A DNA stretch of 64,000 nucleotides from CAZLKN01 sp964560135 (GTDB taxonomy: Bacteria; Actinomycetota; JAICYB01), in contig CAZLKN010000006.1 of the NCBI GenBank assembly GCA_964560135.1, positions 21,533-85,532 of the forward strand. Direction: 5' to 3'. The notes below the pieces were generated by a model. It did no database searches. It was not told where the DNA came from and saw nothing but the letters and a program-made list of their open reading frames with translations. Below, one piece after another: positions 41,362 to 50,032 of this stretch. The position numbers and the translations under genes are program-made. How positions within the stretch are numbered: position 1 is the first letter of the stretch; every line of letters starts with the position of its first letter.

Positions 41362-42173
41362 CCGACCTCACCGACACCCAGGTGCAACGCTACGCCCGGC
41401 ACATCATCCTGCCCGAGGTGGGCGGCGATGGGCAGCGGAGGCTGCTGGAGGCCGCGGTCCTGGTGCTGGGCGCAGGTGGGCTCGGATCGCCGGTGGCGAT
41501 GTACCTGGCGGCCGCCGGCGTCGGCGCCATCGGGTTGGCGGACTTCGACGAGGTGGACATCACGAACCTCCAGCGCCAGATCCTGCACACCACGGCCGAT
41601 CTCGGACGGGCGAAGACCGCGTCGGGGGCGGACACCATCCGCGCTCTGAACCCGGACGTCGACGTGATCGCGATCGACGAGCGCCTGACGAGCTCCAACG
41701 CGCTCGAGCTGGTCGGACGGTACGACGTGGTGGTCGACGGGAGCGACAACTTCCCGACCCGGTACCTGGCCAACGACGCCTGCCATCTGACCGGAACACC
41801 ACTCGTCCACGGAGCGATCTTCCAGTTCGAGGGGCAGGCTACGACTCTCGACCCCCGGCGCGAGGAGTCGCCCTGCTACCGGTGCATCTTCTCCCAGCCG
41901 CCTCCACCCGGGTCGGTCCCCAACTGCGCCCAGGCTGGGGTGTTCGGCGTGCTGGCCGGCACCATCGGCACGATCCAGGCCTCGGAGGCGATCAAGCTGA
42001 TCCTGGGCCTGGGTGAGCCGCTCGTCGGGAGACTGCTCCTGTACGATGCGCTCGACATGCGGTTCTCGCAGGTGCGTGTCACGCGGGATCCGCGGTGCCC
42101 GTTGTGTGGTCCGTCCCCCGAGATCACGTCGCTGATCGACTACGAGGAGTTCTGTGGAGTGAGGAGCCAATGA
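41358..42173 (+). CDS. ThiF/MoeB-type sulfur-carrier adenylyltransferase
   Basis: E1-like enzyme expected to adenylate the C-terminal Gly-Gly of CysO so that sulfur can be loaded. The 271 residues contain the ATP loop VLGAGGLGSPVAMYLA, FDEVDITNLQRQ, DGSDNFPTRYLANDAC and two zinc Cys pairs (CYRC and CPLC). It lacks the rhodanese domain of MoeZ, so the sulfur donor must be separate. Start and stop overlap mec and cysO by four bases each, making a tightly coupled mec-thiF-cysO unit. Confidence 0.92.
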   Translation: MTDLTDTQVQRYARHIILPEVGGDGQRRLLEAAVLVLGAGGLGSPVAMYLAAAGVGAIGLADFDEVDITNLQRQILHTTADLGRAKTASGADTIRALNPDVDVIAIDERLTSSNALELVGRYDVVVDGSDNFPTRYLANDACHLTGTPLVHGAIFQFEGQATTLDPRREESPCYRCIFSQPPPPGSVPNCAQAGVFGVLAGTIGTIQASEAIKLILGLGEPLVGRLLLYDALDMRFSQVRVTRDPRCPLCGPSPEITSLIDYEEFCGVRSQ

Positions 42174-42445
42174 GCGTTCAGGTCCGCATCCCAACCGTCC
42201 TGCGCAAGCACACCGCCGGTGAGTCCCAGATCGAAGGCAGTGGCGGCAACGTCCGCGACGTGCTCGAGGACGTCGACGGCCGCCACCCCGGGTTCCGCGA
42301 CCAGGTCGTGGACCCGGACGGCAAGCTGCACCGGTTCATCAACCTGTACGTCAACGACGAGGACGTCCGGTACCTCGACGCCCTCGACACCAAGGTGTCC
42401 GACGGCGACATCGTCAGCATCCTCCCGGCGGTAGCAGGAGGCTGA
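42170..42445 (+). CDS. cysO: Sulfur-carrier protein CysO (ThiS/MoaD fold)
   Basis: Ubiquitin-fold carrier of 91 residues with IPTVLRKHTAGESQIEG, VRDVLEDVDGRHPGF, INLYVNDEDVRYLDALDTKVSDGD and C-terminal ILPAVAGG. The final Gly-Gly is the thiocarboxylate site. Sulfur is transferred from CysO-COSH to O-phosphoserine by CysM, and Mec then frees cysteine. ATG 42170 overlaps the ThiF-like stop; cysM starts four bases downstream. Confidence 0.95.
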   Translation: MSVQVRIPTVLRKHTAGESQIEGSGGNVRDVLEDVDGRHPGFRDQVVDPDGKLHRFINLYVNDEDVRYLDALDTKVSDGDIVSILPAVAGG

Positions 42446-42449
42446 TCGG

Positions 42450-43382
42450 GTGCGCTACGAGTCCATCGTCGACGCGATCGGGAACACGCCGCTCGTCCGC
42501 CTGACGCGGCTGGCCCCCGAAGGCGTCCGGCTCTACGCGAAGCTCGAGGGGCACAACCCCACCGGCTCCGTGAAGGATCGGATCGCGCGGGCGATGCTCG
42601 AGGCCGCCGATCGCGACGGTCAGCTCGACGAGGACCGCGTCCTGCTCGAGCCCTCCTCCGGCAACACCGGGATCTCGCTGGCGCTGATCTGCCGGTTGAA
42701 GGGCGTCCGGCTGGCCGTGGTGATGCCCGAGTCGGTGTCCGTGGAGCGGCGGCGGCTGCTCGAGATGTACGGGGCCGAGGTTCACCTGTCCCCGGGGGAC
42801 CAGGGTACGAACGGTGCGATCCGGGTCGCGGAGGAGATGGCCCGCCAGAACCCCAAGTACCTGATGCTCAACCAGTATGAGAACGCTGCCAACCCCGCCG
42901 CCCACGAGCTCGGCACCGCCGAGGAGATCCTCCGGGACCTGCCGGAGATCGACATGTTCGTGGCGGGTCTCGGCACCGGCGGCACGCTCACCGGCGTCGG
43001 CCGCCGGCTGAAGCGGCACAACCCGGAGGTGAAGGTGGTGGCCGCGGAGCCGCCCGCAGGCGACCTCGTACAGGGCCTGCGGTCGCTCGACGAGGGCTAC
43101 ATCCCCCCGATCCTCGACCCGAACGTCATCGACCGGAAGTTCATGGTCTCCTCGGCCGATTCCTTCCGCATGACCCGTGAGTTGTTCGAGAAGGAGGGGA
43201 TCTTCGCTGGGATCTCGTCGGGGGCCGCCCTCCACGGCGCCCTGCGCGCCGTCGGCGCCCTGGATGCCCGGGTCGTGGTCGTGCTGCTGGCCGACGGGGG
43301 ATGGAAGTACCTGTCGACCGGGGTGCACACCGAGGATCCCGAGCACGTCGAGAAGGCCATGGAGGGCCAGATCTGGTGGTAG
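42450..43382 (+). CDS. cysM: O-phosphoserine sulfhydrylase CysM
   Basis: PLP-dependent cysteine synthase that uses CysO thiocarboxylate. The 310 residues contain NTPLVRLTRL, PLP Lys42 in NPTGSVKDRIARAM, LEPSSGNTGISLALIC, GTGGTLTGVGRRLK, and GISSGAALHGAL. GTG 42450 follows cysO by four bases. The placement between cysO and murI matches the mycobacterial order, which supports the CysM assignment over a generic CysK. Confidence 0.93.
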   Translation: MRYESIVDAIGNTPLVRLTRLAPEGVRLYAKLEGHNPTGSVKDRIARAMLEAADRDGQLDEDRVLLEPSSGNTGISLALICRLKGVRLAVVMPESVSVERRRLLEMYGAEVHLSPGDQGTNGAIRVAEEMARQNPKYLMLNQYENAANPAAHELGTAEEILRDLPEIDMFVAGLGTGGTLTGVGRRLKRHNPEVKVVAAEPPAGDLVQGLRSLDEGYIPPILDPNVIDRKFMVSSADSFRMTRELFEKEGIFAGISSGAALHGALRAVGALDARVVVVLLADGGWKYLSTGVHTEDPEHVEKAMEGQIWW

Positions 43383-43392
43383 GCTCCCGGCC

Positions 43393-44199
43393 GTGAGCGA
43401 CCGGCCGATCGGCATCTTCGACTCCGGACTCGGGGGCCTCACGGTGGCCCGGGCGGTGATCGACTACCTGCCCAACGAGTCGATCATCTACTACGGTGAC
43501 ACCGCCCGCACGCCCTACGGTCCCCAGCCGCTGGAGCACATCCACCGCTACGCCCGCGAGATCATCAGCTTCCTGCTGGAGCAGGACGTGAAGCTGATCG
43601 TGGTGGGATGCAACGCGGCGTCGTCGGCGCTGCGTCGGTTGGGCCGCCCCGAGGTGCCGGTGCCGCTCGTGGACGTGATCGATCCGCCCGCCCACACTGC
43701 CGTCCGGCTCACCCGCAACCGGCGGATCGGGGTGATCGGGACGGCGGCGACGGTGGGGTCGCGCATGTACGAGGAGGCCGTCGAGCGCACGCGCCGCACC
43801 GTGGAGGTGATCTCGCAGGTGTGTCCCAGATTCGTGGAGTTCGTCGAGCGGGGAGAAACGGTCGGCGGGGCGGTGCTCGAGGCCGCCCACGACTACCTCG
43901 AGCCGCTGCGGACCGCCGGGGTGGACACCCTCGTGCTCGGCTGCACCCACTACCCGCTGCTGATGGGGACGATCCAGTACGTGATGGGGTCCGACGTCCT
44001 GCTGGTCTCGTCGGCGGAGGAAGCCGCCAAGGACGTCTACACGGTGCTGATGGCCAACCACCTGCTCCGGCAGGACCCCGATCCGCCGTCCTACGAGTTC
44101 CTGGCCTCCGGGGAGGAGGAGGGGTTCCTGCGACTCGGGCACCGGTTCCTCGGCCCGGAGATCGCTGCGGTGAAGCGGCACCCGGTCGGCGGGAGCTGA
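43393..44199 (+). CDS. murI: Glutamate racemase
   Basis: Provides D-glutamate for peptidoglycan by cofactor-independent two-base racemisation. The 268 residues have IGIFDSGLGGLTVARAV, YYGDTARTPYGP, and both catalytic cysteines: Cys73 in VGCNAASSA and Cys184 in LGCTHYPLL. GTG 43393 is ten bases past cysM. It begins the murI-MBL-rph-rdgB block conserved in actinobacteria. Confidence 0.94.
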   Translation: MSDRPIGIFDSGLGGLTVARAVIDYLPNESIIYYGDTARTPYGPQPLEHIHRYAREIISFLLEQDVKLIVVGCNAASSALRRLGRPEVPVPLVDVIDPPAHTAVRLTRNRRIGVIGTAATVGSRMYEEAVERTRRTVEVISQVCPRFVEFVERGETVGGAVLEAAHDYLEPLRTAGVDTLVLGCTHYPLLMGTIQYVMGSDVLLVSSAEEAAKDVYTVLMANHLLRQDPDPPSYEFLASGEEEGFLRLGHRFLGPEIAAVKRHPVGGS

Positions 44200-44229
44200 G
44201 GCGGGTTCACCCGCCCGAGGGGGCCCGGA

Positions 44230-44235
44230 TACGCT
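44230..44235 (+). promoter_or_regulatory. Leaderless-type -10 box for MBL-fold gene
   Basis: TACGCT is six bases before ATG 44242. This favours ATG 44242 over ATG 44236, which would touch the box. Confidence 0.45.
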
Positions 44236-44241
44236 ATGCCG

Positions 44242-44982
44242 ATGCGGATCACGGTCCTGGGATGCGGAGCGGCCTATCCACGACCCGGTGGGGCCTGCTC
44301 CGGGTTCCTCGTGGAGGGCGGTGGCGTGAACGTGCTGGTTGATGCCGGGAACGGCATCTTCTCGCGGCTCACCGAGCGCATCCCCCACGGGGAGGTGGAC
44401 GCCCTCGTTCTGTCCCACTCCCACGCGGACCACATCGCCGACGTGCTGCCGCTGATGTACGCGCGCGGCTTCGATGGCGACACGGAGTCCCCGGTGCCGG
44501 TGTACGCCCCGCCCGACGTCCGGTCGGTGGTTTCGGCGCCGCTGGGATCGGGATCCATCGGCATCTTCGAACGCGTCTTCACCTGGCGCCCGGTCGCCGA
44601 TGCGTTCGAGGTGGGGGATCTGCGCTTCGAGGCTTTCCGGACGGTGCACCCCGTGGAGACCTACGGCCTGCGCATCTCGGAGGCAGGTGTGAGCTGTGTC
44701 TACACGGCCGACACGGCGGGGTTCCCGGAACTCCCGGGCCACTGCCGTTCGGCCGAGCTCCTGATCTGCGAGGCCACCTTCGTCGGGGACGAGGAGGGGC
44801 CCCCCGGGATGCACCTCTGGGCCCGGGAGGCGGGCGAGATCGCGGCGAAGGCGGAGGTCGGGCAACTCCGGCTCACACACGTATGGGCCTCCCACGATCT
44901 GTCCCAGGCCGTCCAGGAGGCTGCCGGGGGCTTCGATGGAGATCTGGAGGCGGCCCGGGACGGCGACACGTACGAGCTCTGA
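44242..44982 (+). CDS. MBL-fold hydrolase (Rv1339-like)
   Basis: A metallo-beta-lactamase-fold protein of 246 residues: TVLGCGAAYPRPGGACSGFLV, metal motif LSHSHADHIADV (HxHxDH), later His in TVHPVE, Asp in YTADTAG and a C-terminal His in RLTHVWASH. The mycobacterial orthologue Rv1339, in the same murI-rph position, has been described as an atypical cyclic-nucleotide phosphodiesterase. cAMP hydrolysis is therefore plausible, though RNase Z-like activity cannot be ruled out from sequence. Confidence 0.85.
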   Translation: MRITVLGCGAAYPRPGGACSGFLVEGGGVNVLVDAGNGIFSRLTERIPHGEVDALVLSHSHADHIADVLPLMYARGFDGDTESPVPVYAPPDVRSVVSAPLGSGSIGIFERVFTWRPVADAFEVGDLRFEAFRTVHPVETYGLRISEAGVSCVYTADTAGFPELPGHCRSAELLICEATFVGDEEGPPGMHLWAREAGEIAAKAEVGQLRLTHVWASHDLSQAVQEAAGGFDGDLEAARDGDTYEL

Positions 44983-45017
44983 GCGCGCCGCCGTACCCAT
45001 CTGCCACACTGGCGCGC

Positions 45018-45749
45018 ATGGCAGCATCTCAACGACACGACGGACGTGCGCCCGACCAGCTCCGGCCGGTGCGCATCCAGCGCGGATTCCTCGACTTCGC
45101 GGAGGCGTCGTGTCTGGTCGAATTCGGCCGCACCCGCGTGGTCTGCGCCGCGTCGGTCGAGAACCGCGCGCCGCAGTGGCTCGCGGGGAAGGGACGGGGA
45201 TGGGTGACGGCGGAGTACTCGATGCTTCCCCGCTCCACGCCCGAGCGCTCCCCGCGGGAGGCGGCGCGCGGCAGGCTGTCCGGACGCACCCAGGAGATCC
45301 AGCGTCTGATCGGACGTTCCCTGCGCTCCGTCGTGGACCTGTCCGCGTTGGGTGAACGCACGATCACGATCGACTGCGACTGCCTGGTCGCCGACGGCGG
45401 CACCCGCACGGCGGCGATCACGGGTGGCTTCGTGGCCCTGGCGGAGGTCGTCCGGGCTCTGGCAGGCGAGGGCCAGGCCTCCGGCAACGCCATCCGCGAC
45501 AACGTCGCGGCGGTGAGCGTGGGTATCGCGGGTGGGATGGTTTGCCTGGACCTCGACTACGCCGAGGACTCCACGGCCGAGGTCGACATGAACGTGGTGA
45601 TGACGGGCGAGGGCCGATTCGTGGAGGTGCAGGGGACGGCCGAGGAGGGCACCTTCGACAAGGCGATCCTGGATGCCATGCTGGACACGGCGGCGCGGGG
45701 GATCACCGAGCTCGTGGCCGTGCAGCGTGCGGTGCTGGAGGAGGCGTAG
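45018..45749 (+). CDS. rph: Ribonuclease PH
   Basis: Phosphorolytic 3' exoribonuclease that trims tRNA 3' ends. The 243 residues show RPVRIQRGFLDFAEASCLVEFGRTRVVCAASVE, the AEYSMLPRSTPERSPRE segment, GRTQEIQRLIGRSLRSVVDL and DCDCLVADGGTRTAAITG with catalytic acidic residues, then VDMNVVMTGEGRFVEVQGTAE. Because several tRNAs in this window lack encoded CCA, 3' trimming matters here. rdgB begins four bases after the stop. Confidence 0.95.
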   Translation: MAASQRHDGRAPDQLRPVRIQRGFLDFAEASCLVEFGRTRVVCAASVENRAPQWLAGKGRGWVTAEYSMLPRSTPERSPREAARGRLSGRTQEIQRLIGRSLRSVVDLSALGERTITIDCDCLVADGGTRTAAITGGFVALAEVVRALAGEGQASGNAIRDNVAAVSVGIAGGMVCLDLDYAEDSTAEVDMNVVMTGEGRFVEVQGTAEEGTFDKAILDAMLDTAARGITELVAVQRAVLEEA

Positions 45750-45752
45750 CGG

Positions 45753-46337
45753 GTGCAGCTCGTCTTCGCTACCCAGAACCCCGGCAAGCTCCGCGAAGCG
45801 CGGGCGATCCTCGAGGGGTCCGGACTCGAGCTCGCCGTCCGCCCGATGTGGATCGGCCAGGAGGAGACCGGGCTGACCTACCTGGACAACGCCCGGGCCA
45901 AGGCGGCGGCCGTCGCGCGGCTGACGCGCTGCACAGTCCTCGCCGAGGACGCGGGACTCGAGGTGGACGCCCTCACGGGTCTCCCCGGCCCCCGGTCCGC
46001 CCGGTTCGCGGGCCCGATGGCCACCGACGACCAGAACAACGCCAAGCTGCTCCGTCTCCTCGAGAGCATCCCCGACGATCGGCGTACCGCGCGGTACCGG
46101 GCCGTCGCGCTGGTGCGGCTGCCGTCGTCGGCCGAGGTGTGGGCCGAGGGGGTCTTCGAGGGCCGCATCATCGCCGGGCCCCGGGGCGAGGGCGGGTTCG
46201 GCTACGACCCACTGTTCGTGCCGGCCGGAGCCGACCGCACGGCCGCGGAGTTCGCGTTCGACGAGAAGAACGCGGTCTCCCACCGGGCTGTGGCCCTGCG
46301 CGGGCTCGTCGAGCGGCTCCGGTCCGCTGGGATCTGA
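45753..46337 (+). CDS. rdgB: RdgB/HAM1-type dITP/XTP pyrophosphatase
   Basis: Removes non-canonical purine nucleotides (dITP, XTP) from the pool. The 194 residues have LVFATQNPGKLREARAIL, ETGLTYLDNARAKA, AEDAGLEVDAL, GPRSARFAG, and GEGGFGYDPLFVP with the conserved basic and acidic residues. GTG start, translationally close to rph. The gene order murI-MBL-rph-rdgB ends here; the next gene is on the opposite strand. Confidence 0.94.
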   Translation: MQLVFATQNPGKLREARAILEGSGLELAVRPMWIGQEETGLTYLDNARAKAAAVARLTRCTVLAEDAGLEVDALTGLPGPRSARFAGPMATDDQNNAKLLRLLESIPDDRRTARYRAVALVRLPSSAEVWAEGVFEGRIIAGPRGEGGFGYDPLFVPAGADRTAAEFAFDEKNAVSHRAVALRGLVERLRSAGI

Positions 46338-46341
46338 GGAC

Positions 46342-46902
46342 CTACATCTGCAGGATGGGTTCCTCCAGGCAGCGGCGATCCGGCCCGGTGACGATCCAGA
46401 GGAAGGCGAACCCGCGTCGCGTCAGCCGGACGCTCTCGCCGTCGTCGCGTTCCAGGTCGACCCCCCGGAGGATGAGGCAGTCGCCGGCGTCCAGGATCTC
46501 GTTGCCGTCGTCGGTGACCTCGAGGAGCAGCAGCAGGTGCGTCCCCTCGCTCTGCTCTGTGACCTCGAAGGGGACGGTGCCGTCCACGGTGTTGCGGATC
46601 TGCTCCTCGATGCCCTGTGACCACGCCCGGACGCCGCACAGCCCTGCGCAGCGGGTCACGAACCCCAGGTAGCGGCTCACCAGGCCGACGTCTCGCACGG
46701 GCGCGACATCGGTGACCACGAAGGGCTCCTCGGCGGGCAACACAGGCACGGAGACCAGGAGACGGTCGCCTTCGGTGATGCTCACCGAGTAGGTCTCCAG
46801 GGCTTCACGCGAGGGAGCGTCGTCGTCCCCGCCGCAGGCGGCCACCGAGAGGGCGAGCGCGGTCAGGAGGGCGGTCGTGCGGAGGAATCGTGCGGGGTCC
46901 AC
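46342..46902 (-). CDS. Lipoprotein of unknown function
   Basis: The 186 residues start with a lipoprotein signal (ALLTALALSVAACGGDDD; lipobox Cys at 23). The mature part has four further cysteines and a beta-rich pattern. No family was recognised. A TAGGCT box (complement of 46912-46917) lies nine bases before GTG 46902. Its position after rdgB recalls the lipoprotein genes near rdgB in mycobacteria, but homology is unproven. Confidence 0.65.
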   Translation of the reverse strand: MDPARFLRTTALLTALALSVAACGGDDDAPSREALETYSVSITEGDRLLVSVPVLPAEEPFVVTDVAPVRDVGLVSRYLGFVTRCAGLCGVRAWSQGIEEQIRNTVDGTVPFEVTEQSEGTHLLLLLEVTDDGNEILDAGDCLILRGVDLERDDGESVRLTRRGFAFLWIVTGPDRRCLEEPILQM

Positions 46903-46946
46903 GTCCCGGCCAGCCTAACGCACCCGGAATGAGCGAGGTGGCGTTC

Positions 46947-48635
46947 TCAGGTCCGCCGGACCACGACCACGGGTTCGAGCTGACCGGTGGTGTACCGGTC
47001 ACGGCACGCGCCGCGCTGGCGTTTGCCGGATGAGGTCTTCGGCAGCGTCCCCGGCGACACGAGGACGACCTCCTCCGGGCCCCGCTGGAGTTTCTGCCTG
47101 AGCACCTCGATCGTCTGTCGGCCCACGAGTTCCGCCTCGTCGGGCGACACGGTGGTCTCCGCCACGACGACCATGCGTTCGCGGTCGGGGATCGAGAACG
47201 CGATCACGTTGCCACGCCGCACACCGGGGACGCTCTCCGTCCAGAACTCGTAGTCCTCGGGGTACAGGTTGCGTCCGCCGAGGATGATCATGTCCTTGAG
47301 GCGCCCGCAGACCACCAGTCCCGTGGGGCCCAGGAACCCCAGATCCCCGGTGTGCAGCCAGCCGCACCGCAGCGCCTCGGCGGTGCCCTCGGCGTCCCGC
47401 CAGTATCCGGCCATCACGCTCGGCCCCCGGACGCAGATCTCACCGACGCCCCCCGGCGGCAAGGGGTCGCCCCCGGGGGAGAGGATCGCGATGTCGTGTC
47501 CCGGCACGGGCCAGCCGCAGGAGACGAGCGCGCGGGTGCCCGGGTCGCCGGGTGGGGCGGGCTTGGCTTCCCCGGCGTTCTCGAGCAGCTCCCTCGACAC
47601 GTGCTGGATCTGGACCGGTTCGTCGGGTCGCGCGAGGCTGACGGCCAGGGTCGCCTCTGCGAGCCCGAACATCGGGCACATCGCCTCCTCGCGGAACCCG
47701 TAGGGGCTCGCGAGGTCGACGAAACGGCCCACGGTGTCCACGTCGATGGGCTCGGCGCCGTTCGCGGCCAGCCGCCAGGAACTCAGGTCGAGTGCGCGTG
47801 GCTTCGCGGCGAGGTCCCGGCAGGCCAGGCCGTACCCGAAGTTCGGAGCCGCGGTGATCGTTCCCCGGTACCGGCTGATCGCATCCACCCACGAGCCGGG
47901 CCGGGCCAGGAACTCCTCGGTCGGCTCGAGGACGAGGTCGATCGAGAAGATCACGGAACCGAGCAGCATCCCGATCAGGCCCATGTCGTGGAACAGGGGG
48001 AGCCAGGAGACGATCACGTCGTGGTCCGGGTCGACCTGGGCGGCCCGCCCGGCGGCCTGCATGTTCGTGAGGAGATGCTCGTGGTGCAGGGCCACCGCCC
48101 TGGATCGCGCGGTCGTGCCGGAGGTGAACTGGAGGAAGGCGAGGTCCTCCGGACGGACGCAGGGCAGCGGGGACGCGGCCTGGTCGCCGGTGGCGACGTC
48201 CTCGACCGCCGCGAGCGTCACCCCGGGGACCGCCCCCGGGGCAGCGTCGATGAACAGCTGGGAGGCGACCAGCACCCGGGCGTCGGCGGCGGAGGTCCGT
48301 ACGAGCACGTCCTGGAAGAAGGCTTCCAGCTCGTTCTGGCGTCGGGGGAGGGGAAGGATCACGGGGACGGCCCCCGCCCACCACGTGCCGTACAGGGCCA
48401 CGAGGAGCTCCGGGGTGGTGGGGGACAGGAGGCACACCCGGTCCCCGGGCCCGATGCCGAGTGAGCGCAGGGCGGTCGCGGCGCGGGCGGCGGCGTCGCG
48501 CAGGTCGCGGTAGGCGATGTGGCGCTCGGCCAGGTGACGGTCGATCACGGTGATGCCGGCCCGGGTGGTGGCGGCCCGGTCGAGCGCCTCGGGCACCGTC
48601 GCCGGCTCAAGGATCGGGGAGGCGGGCTGCGTCAC
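46947..48635 (-). CDS. Fatty-acyl-AMP ligase (FAAL) / AMP-binding enzyme
   Basis: Activates a fatty acid as acyl-adenylate, usually for transfer to an acyl carrier protein or polyketide synthase. The 562 residues contain the ATP loop FTSGTTARSRAVALHH, WLPLFHDMGLIGMLL (a FAAL/FACL motif), FGLAEATLAVS, HTGDLGFLGPTGLVVCGR, LKDMIILGGRNLYPEDYE and the C-terminal TLPKTSSGKRQRG with the catalytic Lys. GTG 48635 is preceded by GAAAGGGG; the frame is open for 20 codons further. No carrier protein or PKS lies nearby. Confidence 0.88.
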   Translation of the reverse strand: MTQPASPILEPATVPEALDRAATTRAGITVIDRHLAERHIAYRDLRDAAARAATALRSLGIGPGDRVCLLSPTTPELLVALYGTWWAGAVPVILPLPRRQNELEAFFQDVLVRTSAADARVLVASQLFIDAAPGAVPGVTLAAVEDVATGDQAASPLPCVRPEDLAFLQFTSGTTARSRAVALHHEHLLTNMQAAGRAAQVDPDHDVIVSWLPLFHDMGLIGMLLGSVIFSIDLVLEPTEEFLARPGSWVDAISRYRGTITAAPNFGYGLACRDLAAKPRALDLSSWRLAANGAEPIDVDTVGRFVDLASPYGFREEAMCPMFGLAEATLAVSLARPDEPVQIQHVSRELLENAGEAKPAPPGDPGTRALVSCGWPVPGHDIAILSPGGDPLPPGGVGEICVRGPSVMAGYWRDAEGTAEALRCGWLHTGDLGFLGPTGLVVCGRLKDMIILGGRNLYPEDYEFWTESVPGVRRGNVIAFSIPDRERMVVVAETTVSPDEAELVGRQTIEVLRQKLQRGPEEVVLVSPGTLPKTSSGKRQRGACRDRYTTGQLEPVVVVRRT

Positions 48636-48744
48636 GCGTGGTCCCCTTTCGGTCGATGGGAGGCCTGAAACCGTCTCAAGCGGTGATAGACGCACGCGGA
48701 GACGTCCAGGTTACAGGATCGGTCCGCTACGCTGATCCTCGACC

Positions 48745-48826
48745 GCGGGCGTGGCGGAACCGGCAGACGCGCGGGATTTAGGATCCCGTGGGGAAACCCG
48801 TGGGGGTTCGACTCCCCCCGCCCGCA
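48745..48826 (+). tRNA. tRNA-Leu (anticodon TAG)
   Basis: A class II tRNA with acceptor GCGGGCG/CGCCCGC, a long variable arm (GTGGGGAAACCCGT region), anticodon loop TTTAGGA with TAG, T-loop GTTCGACTC, discriminator A. CCA is not encoded. The frame of the following transporter is open through its 3' half. Confidence 0.96.
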
Positions 48827-48847
48827 CCGGCAGCACGGAGCGAGGCG

Positions 48848-50029
48848 CTGAAGACCACCGACGTCCTGCGCAACAGCGATCTGCGGGCCGTTCTCGCGAT
48901 CACCTTCGTGGTGATGCTCGGGTTCGGTCTGGTCGCGCCCGCGCTCCCGCTGTTCGCGCGCTCCTTCGGGGTTTCCTACGCAGCCGTCGGGCTGCTGATC
49001 TCCGGGTTCGGACTCACGCGCCTCGTGTCGCAGCCCTTCGGCGGAGGCCTGGTCGACCGGCTGGGCGAGCGCCGCGTGGCCGTCCTGGGCGTCGGGATCG
49101 TGGGCGGGTCGTCGTTCGCGGCCGGGCTGGCCCCCAACTTCCCCTCGCTGCTCGTCGCCCGCAGCATCGGCGGGATCGGGTCGGCATGGTTCATCACCAG
49201 CCTGACGGCCTACGTGATCGGGCTCGTCCCGAAGGAGGAGGCCGGGCGCGCCCTGTCGGTCTATCAGGGATCGTTCACCGCCGGGATCACGATGGGCCCG
49301 GTGGCCGGCGGGTTCCTGGCACAGCACTACGGCCTGCGGGCGCCGTTCTTCGCCTACGCCGCGTTCTGCTCGTTGAGCGGCCTGATCGCGTGGCGGGTCC
49401 TGCGGGGGGCCAAGCGCAGGGAAGCGGGAAGGCGTGTTCCCGTCCTGTCGCTCCGCGGCCTGCCCAGGCGGCCGGCGTTCCTCGTGGCCCTGCTGGCCAA
49501 TGCCGTCCTGTGGTGGACGTTCGGCGGCAGCCGGATCACCCTCGTTCCCCTGTACGCGCAGGCCGAGCTGGGAGCCTCGGAGGGGTGGATCGGGATGATC
49601 CTCACCGTCGCGTCGGTGTGCTCGCTGCTCATCCTGCCCCACGCGGGACGGATGGCCGACCGGAGCCGGTTCGGTGTTCTCGTGCCGGGGTTGATGGCCT
49701 CGTCGCTGGCCGTGGCCAGCTTGGGCTTCATCGGCGAGCAGGGACTGTTCCTCGTGGTCTTCGCGGCGATGGGGGCCGTCCAGGGCTACGCCCGGGTCCC
49801 GGCCTCGGCGCTCGTGGCCGACGTCGTCGACGAGGACAACCGCGGCCGGGCGGTGGCACTGCATCAGATGGCCGGCGACCTCGGGGGGATCCTCGGGCCC
49901 GCGGTGGCGGGAGCGCTGGCCACCGGACTGGGGTTCCGGGTGGCTTTCGCCGCGGTCGCCCTCCCCGCGGCGGCCACGGCCCTGGTGGCGTTCCCACTCC
50001 GGGGCCTGCACCGCCGCCGGCGGAGGTGA
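48848..50029 (+). CDS. MFS transporter
   Basis: A 12-helix major-facilitator permease (393 residues if started at CTG 48848). Motif A-like GGGLVDRLGERRVAVLG and repeated GPAVAGALATGLGF-type helices are seen. The substrate is unknown; drug or metabolite efflux is possible. The start is unusual: no ATG, GTG or TTG fits between the tRNA and the first conserved residues (TTDVLRNSDLRAVLAITFVVML). CTG 48848 has GAGCGAGG just before it; the only in-frame GTGs (48788, 48800) lie inside tRNA-Leu. Confidence 0.85.
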   Translation: MKTTDVLRNSDLRAVLAITFVVMLGFGLVAPALPLFARSFGVSYAAVGLLISGFGLTRLVSQPFGGGLVDRLGERRVAVLGVGIVGGSSFAAGLAPNFPSLLVARSIGGIGSAWFITSLTAYVIGLVPKEEAGRALSVYQGSFTAGITMGPVAGGFLAQHYGLRAPFFAYAAFCSLSGLIAWRVLRGAKRREAGRRVPVLSLRGLPRRPAFLVALLANAVLWWTFGGSRITLVPLYAQAELGASEGWIGMILTVASVCSLLILPHAGRMADRSRFGVLVPGLMASSLAVASLGFIGEQGLFLVVFAAMGAVQGYARVPASALVADVVDEDNRGRAVALHQMAGDLGGILGPAVAGALATGLGFRVAFAAVALPAAATALVAFPLRGLHRRRRR

Positions 50030-50032
50030 GGC

